The notes under the pieces were generated by a model. That model did not search any database and was not told the DNA's origin. It saw only the letters and a program-made list of their open reading frames with translations. From NCBI RefSeq assembly GCF_907164915.1, contig NC_061864.1, forward strand, positions 191,889 through 255,888: a stretch of 64,000 nt of DNA. Direction: 5' to 3'. Positions 22,687 to 33,030 of this stretch are shown here, piece after piece; the stretch's first letter is position 1, and each line of letters starts with the position of its first letter. Origin of the DNA: Impatiens glandulifera. Lineage: Eukaryota > Streptophyta > Magnoliopsida > Ericales > Balsaminaceae. The translations under genes and the position numbers were made by a program.

Positions 22687-24676
22687 TTACTCCTACAGAT
22701 GAAAGTAGATAGGAGATAAAACAAATCAGTCCCAGTGAAACCTAAATCAGTCTATCAATGGAAGACATACACTTACATCACCGTCAGAACGAGGAGAAGG
22801 ACTTCTTGAATCAGCAGTCCTACCACGTGGTGACCTTTCAGGAGTGGGTGAGCGTTCTTTGCCATTGCGAGCAATAGGACTTACACTCTTGGATAGGGGT
22901 GACCTACGAGGAGATGGAGATGACCTGCGCAGAGATGGAGATGACCTGCGAGGAGATGGAGATGACCTGCGAGGAGATGGAGATGACCTGCGAGGAGATA
23001 GAGATGACCTGCGAGGAGACAGGTTCCTACGAGGACTAGCACCACGACGATCAGGAGAAGCACTTTGGTATATAAAAAAATAAGTAACTATATTAAGAAA
23101 AATACCATAAGAAATAATGCATGTACAGAATATATATATATATATACCTTCCACGGGATCTACTCGGGCTTCGACTCCTACTCTGCCTTTCATCTTTGTA
23201 TGAACTTCTTTTGCGAATACTAGGGCTTCCACTGCGACTCCTGCTTCGACGACGGTAGTCACGTTCTCTTTCATAACGACTGTCACGATCATATCCACCT
23301 CTACTGCTGCGACTTGCCCTACGATCATCTTTGTCCCTGTTGTCATCCTTATACCTGAAATTGATTACAACACGAATAGAAATGTCAAATGATTCAGAAT
23401 AAAAAGAGGATGCTCAAAAATATAGTTACAGACAGATTTACAGGTCAAGAATACTTGATCAGACTGAAGTTACAAGGCCTCAAAATTGCAAACTACTACA
23501 AAAAAAGTAATTCACCAGAACAGTTACATAGTGGCTCTTCATCCATACAGATAACCAGAAATAGAAAACCATATGAATTTCATTCATTTCTTGAGTTCCA
23601 ATTTGATCATGAACGCCCACAAATTATTTTGTGGCAAAGCCATTCATAACTCCTCTTATAATACTAGCAGCTCATCTTGGCAATGAAGGAGAGCTCGGCC
23701 ACTTTTTGTGTATGAGATGCAAGTACTAGCTAATGATTATGATTTGGGAAAGAAGTGATGATGCCTTTTTTTTCTTGTCTTCGATTATTTCATTTCCCTT
23801 TCCCCTTTATTTATTTATTCTCTGATGTTTATCTTTTAAACCGTGCTTTTGAGTTCTACGGTAGTTTTAATGAAAGTCTCAACAAATAATCATTACCATG
23901 GTACTAAGGCATTATGCAAAATCCAAGTAAATTGAATAGGTTAATAAAAAAATTCCATACCTGGAGAATTGCGGCACATTCACAGGAAAATCAGAGATAA
24001 AAATTGAAGTTTCCCTTGCAAAAGTTATAAAGGCGTGTAACTTTTTCAAAAATTAAAAAGTAGAAATCCTTGCAAGTTTTCTCTAAACAAGAGGAGATGA
24101 ACAGGCAGATGCATCAGAGGTCTTTTTGCAGGAAACTCATTAAGTTTCCCTACTCGGTCCTTGGCGTCAACATATACAAATAACTTATGCACAGTTAATT
24201 TTTTTATCACAGCATGTTGAGATCAGGAACAAATCTAGAAACCGCACCACAGGTGTCTTATGTAACTTCAACAGCTGAAACTCTACTTATTTATAAAGGA
24301 AAATGATATTACAAAGAAAACTCACTTTCTATTTACACAATGATTTATCTACATTTGCAGAGAAAAGTATCTGACCTTGGACGGGGGCTTCGGCTTCTTG
24401 ACCTGCCTCGTGATCTTGATAATGGTTCTTCTATCCTTCCTTTCTGACTGAATAAACAGAAAAATGAACAATCACATACGTGCTTAGATGTTTTAATACA
24501 CAGATTACTTAACAAAATAGTGTTAAAAGAACTGCAGCCTCAAACAGCTCACATGTTTGATATGATAAAGAGTGATCACACAAACAAAGAAATTAGGAGG
24601 ATGAATCTTGCATTAAATCGTGGGAACTGGAGGCCAAATGTCATGATGACTCACTAAAATGGAAAAAAAAAAAAAG

Positions 24677-24715
<39 letters not shown>

Positions 24716-25476
24716 CACTAACATTCTTTCAGCATTTGGACCATACTTGGCAAACTGGACCATTATCTCCCTGCCATCAACAACCCTTCCTGAAAGAATA
24801 GAATAGAACAGATACAAACTGATACTATCGAGAATGAATATTAACATGAAATGTGGAATGATTACAGAAAATCACCATCAAGCTTCTCAACTGCTTTCTG
24901 GGCCTCATCGGCATATTTGTATCTAACAAATGCAAAGCCACGCGAATCTCCAGTCCTGAGGGAAGACAATATAAGCAAAACCCCATTTTAAAATAAGAGA
25001 CGTAATTTTCTGAAAAATGTTTTCAAGTATGATAATATGTATATATCTTAGCATGTGCTTAAGTGATAGACATACAACACACTAGGGCATGCATACACAA
25101 ATACTTGAAAACCTAATTAGAATAAAATAATGCTGGGAGATGGCATTTCTTCTATAGGAAAGAATAATTGAGAAAATGTATCTATTACAAGATCCATCAA
25201 GAAAGAGAGCAGAGGGTAAACGAACCTTCGATCTCTGGGAATAAAAACGTCTACAACTTTTCCATACTTGTCGAATAGGGGAAACAAATCGTCCGCAGAT
25301 GTTCCTATTGAAGAATCAGAAAAACAGGAATAGATAATGAGGAATAATCCCAAATTAGCAGTAAAAAGAAAAGAAAAGAAAAGAAAAGAAAACAACAGAC
25401 GGAAGGTGATGTTGAGAACGAGAAGAGAGAATGTGTCTTTGATATCCGGAGGACCGGATCTTCCGAAGTGCGACAT
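22687..25476 (-). CDS. SC35: SR splicing factor, SC35 type
   Basis: Eight exons read by splice sites join to 873 bp (290 aa): 25401-25476, 25226-25304, 24876-24955, 24723-24789, 24376-24447, 23148-23354, 22777-23062 and a final 22687-22692 (GAG TAA). The start MSHFGRSGPPDIKDTFSLLV is characteristic of plant SC35. One RRM covers about residues 16-94, with RNP2 LLVLNI at 18-23 and RNP1 RGFAFVRY at 57-64. It is followed by the GREIMVQFAKYGPNAERI segment and a long Arg/Ser domain with about six RRSSPSP-type heptads encoded by 21-bp tandem repeats (22,910-23,030). SR proteins bind exonic enhancers and recruit U1 and U2AF at splice sites in nuclear speckles. The length is close to the roughly 300 aa usual for plant SC35. 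The last tiny exon is the least certain; reading through its donor would end at 22,747 instead. Confidence 0.92.
24661..24714. repeat. Homopolymer A tract in SC35 intron 4
   Basis: About 50 bases of almost pure A (T on the coding strand), starting some 10 bp past the exon-4 donor at 24,722. It would act as a U-rich intronic element, but its length may vary or be an assembly artefact. Confidence 0.85.
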
Positions 25477-25559
25477 ATCTTCTGTTAGTTGTGTAGTAAG
25501 TGTGGTGTGAGAAAGCTAGGGTTTCTGTCTCCAAGGAAGGAATTCCCGATGATAGATTA

Positions 25560-25945
25560 AATAGATAGATATCTCTAGAAGAATTTCAACCGATTGAGAT
25601 TTGTTTATCTTGTTCTCTCCAAATTAAATTATAGTATAACCCTCATTTCAAATTAATAAACTATTATTACTTCTCAAATAAATATTGTTAATTGAAATAA
25701 AAACTCAAATAAAACCTTGGATTGTCGAGCTAAAAAGTTTCTCAATGTCCATATCCATCCATCCATCTTTAGACTTTGGTTCGTCGGGCTAAAAAGCTCT
25801 AATGTCCATCCATCCATCTTTGGACTTTGGTTAGGTGTTAAGCCCATATCCATCCGAGTTGAATGGCCTCATATTTAGATAATTTCACCCAAAAAAAAAG
25901 TATTATCCTTATTTTATTAGTTACAAAGAGTGAAAAAATGGATGA
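25560..25945. other. Upstream region of SC35, no gene seen
   Basis: Contains an imperfect direct repeat of ~55 bp (GTCGAGCTAAAAAGTT.. at 25,725 and CGTCGGGCTAAAAAGCTC at 25,784, each followed by CATCCATCCATCTTT). Otherwise AT-rich. Confidence 0.5.
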
Positions 25946-26923
25946 AATAATAAGACCCTTAATTTTAAAAGCTCACGATGATAAATCTTACAAAAATGAC
26001 ATTTTTGTCCTGCGAAATGTTCGTTTTGCCCCCCTCGCGCCCACTTACCGCTCAAAGACGCGAAATAAGCGTTCTCATCTGAATCGTGTTTATGAACTCA
26101 TGCGTTTTAGATGAAACGCGTGAGTGTTATTTCGCGTTAATGGAAATACTCGATTTACAACTATTGCGATTTATTGTAAACGATTTACCACTATCGCGAT
26201 TAAACATGTGAGTAATTGTTACTTTGAGCAAAAGTCATAGGGATCCAATTTTCGTGTACGGACAGCAACTAGGACATGAGTACAAAGAAGACCAAATACA
26301 TAAAATATCCTACAACTACAAGTCATTTCGTGTAAGTTAACTTTAAAATTAGATTCACCGTCATGCACATAAAACTCGAATCGGTTAAGTGGATTGACGT
26401 TATACAGTTCTAACATTCTCAGCTTTCTCACGTAAAAACTTTTCATAATATTGAGATAAATATTCTTTGTGATCATTCGTTTTTTCTCTTCTATTATGAA
26501 CTCATTGTTGTATTGTGAATCTTAAATAGTCAGCTAAGGTTGATATGTGATACTTTCTAGCTTCCCTACTCTAACTATTAAAACTCTCGACGTAATTGTT
26601 TGTCATTTGATTGTATCGTTTACCGGTGGAAAATGCACGACTCCATCTCTCTATCCCAATATCTGCCAAATAAACATTGAGACGGTGTCTATCCCAATAT
26701 CTGCCAAATAAACATTGAGACGGTGTATGCACGAGAAGTCAATTCAAATTATGTGTGACAGTGATCATTTTTAAATTTGGCCATTATTTCACGTCTTTGA
26801 ACGGTAAGTGAGCGCGAGAGGGGCAAGACAAACATTTCGCAGGGCGAAAATGCCCTCTTTACAATGTTTATCAAGCGTGTGCCTTTTTTTCTTGCCTTTT
26901 TTGGAATTAGAGGTCTTATTATT
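25946..26923 (-). mobile_element. Deleted Mutator-like element (MULE)
   Basis: Inverted ends of over 100 bp: AATAATAAGACC at 25,946 mirrors GGTCTTATTATT ending at 26,923. Further in, CTGCGAAATGTTCGTTTTGC and CACTTACCGCTCAAAGACG mirror CGTCTTTGAACGGTAAGTG and AACATTTCGCAGGGCG. Between them lies the 3' part of a MULE transposase on the minus strand. I could not find a convincing 9-bp target duplication. It is under 1 kb, so most of the transposase is lost. Confidence 0.8.
26219..26735 (-). pseudogene. MULE transposase C-terminal remnant with SWIM zinc finger
   Basis: Minus-strand reading gives RWSRAFSTGKRYNQMTNNYV then ESFNS, a stop, then SREARKY and HISTLADYLRFTIQQ, a stop, KTNDHKEYLSQYYEKF, a further stop, and FEFYVHDGESNFKVNLHEMT leading into a SWIM-type CSC-x13-CTH zinc finger (CSCRIF ... 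LLCTHVLVAV). This order (the MTNNYVESFN end of the catalytic core, a helical region, then SWIM) is typical of MURA-type transposases. Three stops but no frameshift suggests moderate age. A 38-bp tandem duplication (ATATCTGCCAAATAAACATT, twice at 26,658-26,728) disrupts the upstream end. Confidence 0.85.
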
Positions 26924-27987
26924 CAATTTCCCTACAGAGTTGATGCAATGCAAACAAAAGAGTTGATGCAATGCAAACAAAAGATGCTGATAAGATAATA
27001 TATAATATATATTTAAATTATTATTATTTTTAAATGTATCTTCCATTAAAATTTATTGTGTTTTAAATGAAAATCAAAATCTTGAATTTAGTTGAAACTT
27101 CTGTAATATTAACACTTATTACTTTTTATTTCTTTAAAATGGTTTAGTCCAGGATGACTAGTGAAAAGATATACTAATTTTCTTTATATACCAAATTTTT
27201 TTATTAAAAAAAAAATATTTTTTATAACAAAATTGATATGTATAATAGCATTTATTTTTATTTAAAAATAAATAAAAACAAAGTATTAATTTCTTTGGTT
27301 TAATTAAAAATACATAAACATGCCCCACTAGTATTATATAATTGGGTTGGGTTGTTGGTAGTTGATAGTTTAGAATCCAAAAATCGCAATTATACAGTTG
27401 GTAGAAGAAATACAATTTGGTCAACCAAGCAAGAATACACTCAAACTCAATAATATTCTCCATGTCTAATCCGCCAATCTTATCTTTCGTCTTTTAAAAA
27501 AAAATAAAAATAAAAAAAAGTTAAATATCAATTTTTAATTTTAATAGTAGTTCAGATGATATTTTTTAGCATGAGAGAGGTTTCATTTACTTTTTCCACC
27601 CTATTAATTTGGGTTGATAATAGTTTTTTTTTTTTTTTTTTTTTCTGTTTCATATCCTCTTTAACCATCCTATTTAGTTGGAAATATTTAATTCAAATAA
27701 TATTTTCATCTATTCCATTGAGTTGTTTATTGTTCATATTTTCCAATTAATTGATAATCATTAATGGAATCTTATATTACTACTATTGACAATAGGTGTA
27801 AAAGAAGAATGACGAAATTGTTTTCACAAATTTTCAATAAAAAAGTGAATGAAACTAATTTTTATTTTTATTTTTATGTATATAAACTCTTACATATATA
27901 TATCTTACCATAAAATTTGTATGATTTTGTAGAGATTCATTTGCTTCTGTTCTACTTCAAATTTTGATTGTCACTGAAATCAAATGA
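26924..27987. other. Intergenic, no gene seen
   Basis: Contains a 22-bp direct repeat (GAGTTGATGCAATGCAAACA at 26,937 and 26,961) and AT-rich sequence. No supported coding frame. Confidence 0.6.
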
Positions 27988-27992
27988 GATAG
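27988..27992. other. Target-site duplication (5' copy), GATAG
   Basis: GATAG immediately before the 5' LTR is repeated exactly at 33,031-33,035 after the 3' LTR. A 5-bp duplication is the usual length for Ty3/gypsy integration. Confidence 0.95.
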
Positions 27993-28336
27993 TGATGCGG
28001 TGCGAGTCGAAGAGGTGTTTATGCGAAAGTTGCAGCATCCGAAAATATATCGCAAGTGTCAGATTTCGACGATTGCCTAGTGTTTTTCGGGCGGAAACGT
28101 TTAGGGGCTCAAAATCGCATTTTTATTAGTTTCGGGTGTTTTTTTTGCAATTTATTAAAAGTTGTTTACTTCTTTTGCAAGCTAGGGTTTGAGTATTTAA
28201 AAGAATCTTAAAACACTTTGTGAGGGGAAGATTATTAATTAGAAAACGAGGTTTCCTCAATATCTATCAATTTTCGGTATTCGTAAGAATCAACGAATCT
28301 TGATAAAGGTTCATCCTAGCAACGCACGCTGCATCA
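27993..28336 (+). repeat. 5' LTR
   Basis: 344 bp, TGATGCGG...GCTGCATCA. It differs from the 3' LTR at five positions by eye. TATTTAAAAG at about 28,194 is a candidate TATA box. Confidence 0.95.
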
Positions 28337-28338
28337 GT

Positions 28339-28347
28339 TGGTATCAG
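28339..28347 (+). other. Primer-binding site
   Basis: TGGTATCAG two bases after the 5' LTR is complementary to the 3' end of initiator Met-tRNA up to nine bases; the match then breaks (TTT instead of AGC). Confidence 0.85.
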
Positions 28348-28367
28348 TTTCCAGTCGACCCTGAGGT

Positions 28368-31300
28368 ATGCCGCCCCGAAGACAGCCGCGCAACCCTACC
28401 CCTGGTGCTGATGATGGTGACCTTGCTGAGTTGCGACGTGAAAACGCTGAGTTTCGCCGTGATAACAACGATTTGAGGCGGCAGGTTGAATGGTTGACGC
28501 AACAGATGGATGCATCTATGCACATGCACCACCCTGAAGATGATGTTACGATGACAGATGAAAACCCTCTCGGTGGTCTTCGGAATCGATCCCCTGAACG
28601 CCCCAATCATCGCTGGGAGCAGGCTTTCAGGGTGGACATCCCTAAGTTCGATGGTAGTCTACCACCGGAAGAGTTTATTGATTGGCTTTCTCAGGTTGAA
28701 GAGATTCTGAATTTCAAGGAAGTTCCTGCAGATCGTCGTGTACCCCTTGTTACGATCCGCTTACATGGTCGTGCACAAGCATGGTGGCAGCAGTTGAAAC
28801 AGACACGTGTTCGTCATGGTAAGGCAAAGCTCACGAATTGGGACAAATTCAGGAAGCATATTAAGGCTGCGTTTCTACCATATAATTACGAACGTAACCT
28901 GTACCAGCGGTTCCAGAATCTTCGTCAGGGTTCTCGTTCCGTGGATGACTATTCCACTGAGTTTTACACCTTTGTGGCTCGTGTTGACCTGTTTGAGTCC
29001 CCTCTCCAGTTGGTTTCTCGCTATATTGGTGGCCTTCGCCTCCAGTTGCAGGATATTTTGAATATGTTTGATCCCTTGACTGTTTCTGAGGCACATCAGC
29101 GTGCTTCACAGGCTGAGAAACAGCTAGCCAGGCGCGGTTCAGGTAGCTTTGGAAAACAGGTTGTCCCCACTAGTGGCATTGGTTCTTCTTCCCAGCCGGC
29201 CCATCCCACCCCAGCCCCCCCTCGCAGCACTACAGCCCCCCCGCAGGGACGTCCCAGTGGCTTGCGTTGTTTCAATTGTGGTGAAGTTGGCCATCGCCAA
29301 GCAGAGTGTCGCAACCCAAAGTCCACCAATCGTGGTCTTTTTACTGAGGTAGATGATCCTGACTCTGCTCTTCCTTCAGATTCAGCCCCAGTGTATGATG
29401 TTTATGATGATGAGGCAGCGGAGGAGTATGTTTTTGGTGATGTTGGCCCCCTTTTGGTGATTCGTCGATCATGTTTAACCCCTCGTGCTCCTGACAACGA
29501 GTGGTTACGCAATAATCTGTTCCATTCCACTTGTACCATCGGTGGCAAAGTTTGCACCTTCATCATTGATGCTGGGAGTTGTGAGAATGTGATTTCTGAG
29601 GTTGCAGTTTCGAAGCTGGGTCTGTCCACTGAACCTCACCCCAAGCCTTATCGCCTGTCCTGGCTGAGTCAAGGTACGGATGTTACAGTTTCCAAGCGCG
29701 TACTTGTTAATTTTTCCATTGGTTCCCATTATCGTGATGCTGTATATTGTGATGTGGTTCCTATGGATGCTTGTCACCTTTTACTTGGTCGCCCTTGGCA
29801 GTTTGATCATTCTGTTATACATGATGGGCGTGCTAATACCTACACGTTCTTATTTCATGGTACCAAGATTGTGTTGATGCCAAATCAGCCCAAGAAGGGT
29901 GCTGCCCCCACTCATCATGCGTCCCCCCCTACCACCTTGTTGTCTCGGGGTCCTTTTCAGACCGCCATGGTCGAATCGGGCATGGTGTTTGCTCTATTTT
30001 GTTCGCTGATTACCTGTGGTGCTAGTTCTGAGGTGCCTATTCCAGTGCAGCCGCTGTTACAAGAGTTTACAGATGTTTTTCCTGAGAATCTGCCTTGTGC
30101 CTTGCCTCCTTTGCGTGATATCCAGCATCACATTGACTTGGTTCCAGGTGCTGCCCTACCCAACCGTCCTCATTACCGCATGAGTCCCAAAGAACATGAA
30201 GAGTTGCGTAGACAGGTGGAAGACTTGCTGGCTAAGGGACACATTCGAGAGAGCCTTAGTCCCTGTGCTGTCCCGGCCCTTCTTACCCCAAAAAAGGATG
30301 GGTCTTGGCGTATGTGCATTGATAGTCGTGCTATCAACAAGATTACAGTGCATTATCGGTTTCTTATTTCCCGGTTGGATGACTTGTTGGATCAGTTGGG
30401 TGGTGCTTCTGTGTTTAGCAAACTGGATCTCAAGAGTGGATACCATCAGATTCGTATTCGCATGGGTGATGAGTGGAAGACTGCCTTTAAGACTCGTGAG
30501 GGCTTATATGAGTGGCTGGTTATGCCGTTTGGTCTGTCGAATGCTCCTAGCACCTTTATGCGTGTGATGAACCAGGCTCTTCGCCCTTTCATTGGGAAGT
30601 TTGTAGTCGTTTACTTCGAAGACATCTTGATTTACAGTGACAGCGAGGTAGCACACCTCTCCCATCTTCGTGAGGTGTTATCTGTTCTCCGGCGTGACAA
30701 GTTCTATGCTGCTTCCTCGGAGTGCACATTTCTTACTGATTCTACCCAGTTCCTCGGTTATGTGGTGTCTCGGGAGGGCCTGAAAGTGGACCCGAGTAAG
30801 GTACTGGCTGTCAATCAGTGGCCTCGCCCCTCTTCGATCACTGAAGTTCGCAGTTTTCATGGTTTGGCTTCCTTCTATCGGCGTTTTATTCCTCACTTCA
30901 GCAGTGTTACGGCTCTTATCACTGATTGTATGAAGGGGGTTAAGTTCTTCTGGACGGATGATGCCGAGGCTGCCTTTGTTGAGATCAAGCACCGACTCAC
31001 TTCAGCCCCTATTTTGGTTCTTCCTGATTTTTCCCAGTCATTTGAACTACATTGTGATGCTTCGAAATTGGGTATTGGGGCTGTACTTAGCCAATCTGGG
31101 CGTCCTATTGCTTATTTTAGTGAGAAACTGTCTAGCGCTAAACTTCGTTTCAGTACCTATGATATTGAGTTCTATGCTATTGTCCAGGCAGTCAAACACT
31201 GGCGTCATTATTTATTTCAGCGGGAGTTTGTCTTATATACGGATCATGATTCCCTCAAGCATCTTGGTGGTCAGGACAAGATTTCTCATCGTCATGCTTC

Positions 31301-32774
31301 GTGGGTCTCTTATTTACAGCAGTTTACTTTTGTGATTAAACACAAGGCTGGTGTGTCTAATCGCGTGGCTGATGCTTTGAGTCGTCGTCATGGGCTGTTG
31401 GCGGAGATGCGTGTCCATGTACCCGGCTTTGATTCGTTTGTGGACCTCTATCGTGATGATCCTTTCTTTTCTCAGGTCCTCATTCGCATCCAACAGGGGG
31501 ATTCGAGGGACTTTGTCTTGGAGGATGGGTTCCTTTTCCGCGGTGTGCAGTTGTGCATTCCAGATTGCAGCCTGCGTTTGAGGATGATTCAGGAACTCCA
31601 CAAAGAAGGCCGTGTTGGGCGTGATCGTACCTTCCAGCTTCTTGCAGCTTCTTATTTCTGGCCTTCGATGCGCAAAGAGGTGGGGCGTTTTGTTGCTCGT
31701 TGTCGTGTTTGTCAGTTGGCTAAGGGCGCTTCGACTAATGCCGGGTTATACTTGCCTCTGCCTATTCCCACTCAACCATGGTCTGATGTCAGTATGGATT
31801 TTGTCCTTGGGCTGCCACGTACCCAGCGTGGTTCTGATTCGATTTTTGTGGTGGTTGACCGATTCTCGAAGATGGTTCATTTCATTCCCTGCAAGAAAAC
31901 CTCTGATGTTGTGGCTGTTGCACAGCTTTATTTCAGGGATGTGTATCGCCTTCATGGACTTCCTGCCTCCATAGTTTCTGATCGGGACACTCGCTTTGTG
32001 AGTCACTTTTGGAGGAGTCTTTGGCGTTTGGTTAATACTCAGCTGAATTTTAGCAGTGCCTATCACCCGCAAACTGATGGCCAAACTGAAGTTGTTAATA
32101 GGTCTTTGGGGAACCTTCTGCGCAGTTTAATTGGGGATCATCCTAAGGCTTGGGATCTGAAGCTGCCTCAGGCCGAGTTTGCTCACAATCATGCTGTTAA
32201 TTGCTCCACTGGTTTCAGTCATTTCCATGTGATTTACGGGCTGTCTCCGCGTGCTCCTCTTGATTTGTTAGCGCTGCCCAGCAAGGTGCGTCCTCATTCC
32301 ACTGCTGCGGATTTTGTTGGTCAGTTGGCTCAGGTTCATCAGACCACTCATGACCGCTTGGTTGCTGCTACTGCCAAGTACAAGGAGAAGGCTGATTCGA
32401 GAAGGCGTGCTGTTGATTTTGAAGTTGGTGACTTTGTGTGGGCTATTCTGACTAAGGATCGTTTTTCAGCTCATGAATATAGCAAGCTTGCTGCTAAGAA
32501 GATTGGTCCTGTTGAGATTGTGGAGAAGATCAACCCCAATGCTTATCGTTTACGCCTTCCCAGCCATGTGCGTACCTCTGATGTGTTCAATGTGAAGCAT
32601 CTTGTTCCTTTTGTGGGTGAGTCTTCTTCTGATGAGGATGATGCGGTTCCAGATTCGAGGACGAATCTTTTCTACCCTGGGGGGAATGATGCGGTGCGAG
32701 TCGAAGAGGCGTTTATGCGAAAGTTGCAGCATCCGAAAATATCTCGCAAGTGTCAGATTTCGACGATTGCCTAG
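28368..32774 (+). CDS. Gypsy gag-pol polyprotein
   Basis: A single 1,468-codon frame. The gag domain is at about residues 80-235 (WWQQLKQT, YERNLYQRFQNLRQG), with a CCHC zinc knuckle at 301-314. Protease has Asp401 (DAGS) and RT about 600-790 has Asp687. RNase H has Asp897, Glu934 and Asp959. Integrase core residues are Asp1144, Asp1205 and Glu1241 (35 residues between the last two, as in DD35E). Two departures stand out. The RT YxDD box reads YFED, with Glu751 in place of the first catalytic Asp. In the integrase HHCC finger (His1078, Cys1112, Cys1115) the second His position is Arg1082. The frame runs 88 bp into the 3' LTR. No stop or frameshift is present, so the insertion looks recent although probably not autonomous. 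The first ATG after the primer site was taken as start. Confidence 0.93.
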   Translation: MPPRRQPRNPTPGADDGDLAELRRENAEFRRDNNDLRRQVEWLTQQMDASMHMHHPEDDVTMTDENPLGGLRNRSPERPNHRWEQAFRVDIPKFDGSLPPEEFIDWLSQVEEILNFKEVPADRRVPLVTIRLHGRAQAWWQQLKQTRVRHGKAKLTNWDKFRKHIKAAFLPYNYERNLYQRFQNLRQGSRSVDDYSTEFYTFVARVDLFESPLQLVSRYIGGLRLQLQDILNMFDPLTVSEAHQRASQAEKQLARRGSGSFGKQVVPTSGIGSSSQPAHPTPAPPRSTTAPPQGRPSGLRCFNCGEVGHRQAECRNPKSTNRGLFTEVDDPDSALPSDSAPVYDVYDDEAAEEYVFGDVGPLLVIRRSCLTPRAPDNEWLRNNLFHSTCTIGGKVCTFIIDAGSCENVISEVAVSKLGLSTEPHPKPYRLSWLSQGTDVTVSKRVLVNFSIGSHYRDAVYCDVVPMDACHLLLGRPWQFDHSVIHDGRANTYTFLFHGTKIVLMPNQPKKGAAPTHHASPPTTLLSRGPFQTAMVESGMVFALFCSLITCGASSEVPIPVQPLLQEFTDVFPENLPCALPPLRDIQHHIDLVPGAALPNRPHYRMSPKEHEELRRQVEDLLAKGHIRESLSPCAVPALLTPKKDGSWRMCIDSRAINKITVHYRFLISRLDDLLDQLGGASVFSKLDLKSGYHQIRIRMGDEWKTAFKTREGLYEWLVMPFGLSNAPSTFMRVMNQALRPFIGKFVVVYFEDILIYSDSEVAHLSHLREVLSVLRRDKFYAASSECTFLTDSTQFLGYVVSREGLKVDPSKVLAVNQWPRPSSITEVRSFHGLASFYRRFIPHFSSVTALITDCMKGVKFFWTDDAEAAFVEIKHRLTSAPILVLPDFSQSFELHCDASKLGIGAVLSQSGRPIAYFSEKLSSAKLRFSTYDIEFYAIVQAVKHWRHYLFQREFVLYTDHDSLKHLGGQDKISHRHASWVSYLQQFTFVIKHKAGVSNRVADALSRRHGLLAEMRVHVPGFDSFVDLYRDDPFFSQVLIRIQQGDSRDFVLEDGFLFRGVQLCIPDCSLRLRMIQELHKEGRVGRDRTFQLLAASYFWPSMRKEVGRFVARCRVCQLAKGASTNAGLYLPLPIPTQPWSDVSMDFVLGLPRTQRGSDSIFVVVDRFSKMVHFIPCKKTSDVVAVAQLYFRDVYRLHGLPASIVSDRDTRFVSHFWRSLWRLVNTQLNFSSAYHPQTDGQTEVVNRSLGNLLRSLIGDHPKAWDLKLPQAEFAHNHAVNCSTGFSHFHVIYGLSPRAPLDLLALPSKVRPHSTAADFVGQLAQVHQTTHDRLVAATAKYKEKADSRRRAVDFEVGDFVWAILTKDRFSAHEYSKLAAKKIGPVEIVEKINPNAYRLRLPSHVRTSDVFNVKHLVPFVGESSSDEDDAVPDSRTNLFYPGGNDAVRVEEAFMRKLQHPKISRKCQISTIA
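32679..32686 (+). other. Polypurine tract
   Basis: GGGGGGAA directly before the 3' LTR is the expected plus-strand priming site. It lies inside the gag-pol frame. Confidence 0.85.
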
Positions 32775-33030
32775 TGTTTTTCGGGCGGAAACGTTTAGGG
32801 GCTCAAAATCGCATTTTTATTAGTTTCGGGTGTTTTTTTTGCAATTTATTAAAAGTTGTTTACTTCTTTTGCAAGCTAGGGTTTGAGTATTTAAAAGAAT
32901 CTTAAAACACTTTGTGAGGGGAAGATTATTAATTAGAAAACGAGGTTTCCTCAATATCTATCAATTTTCGGTATTCGTAAGAATCAACGAATCTTGATAA
33001 AAATTCATCCTAGCCACGCACGCTGCATCA
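32687..33030 (+). repeat. 3' LTR
   Basis: 344 bp, the same length as the 5' LTR with five substitutions, followed by GATAG at 33,031-33,035. Confidence 0.95.

Larger units (their letters stand above)
27993..33030 (+). mobile_element. Complete Ty3/gypsy LTR retrotransposon
   Basis: A 5,038-bp element with 344-bp LTRs starting TG and ending CA, a tRNA-iMet-type primer site, one uninterrupted gag-pol frame, a purine tract and a perfect GATAG target duplication. Domain order protease, RT, RNase H, integrase places it in Ty3/gypsy. No clear C-terminal chromodomain is seen and the clade was not determined. It lies between the MULE remnant and the EAR/zinc-ribbon gene, outside any recognised gene. 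Confidence 0.96.

Noticed and set aside
22844..23083. Plus-strand Gly/Asp/Leu repeat protein
   Set aside because: Antisense of the SC35 RS-domain repeats.
28807..32823. Numerous secondary frames on both strands within the gypsy element
   Set aside because: All lie inside the 1,468-codon gag-pol frame and lack recognisable domains.
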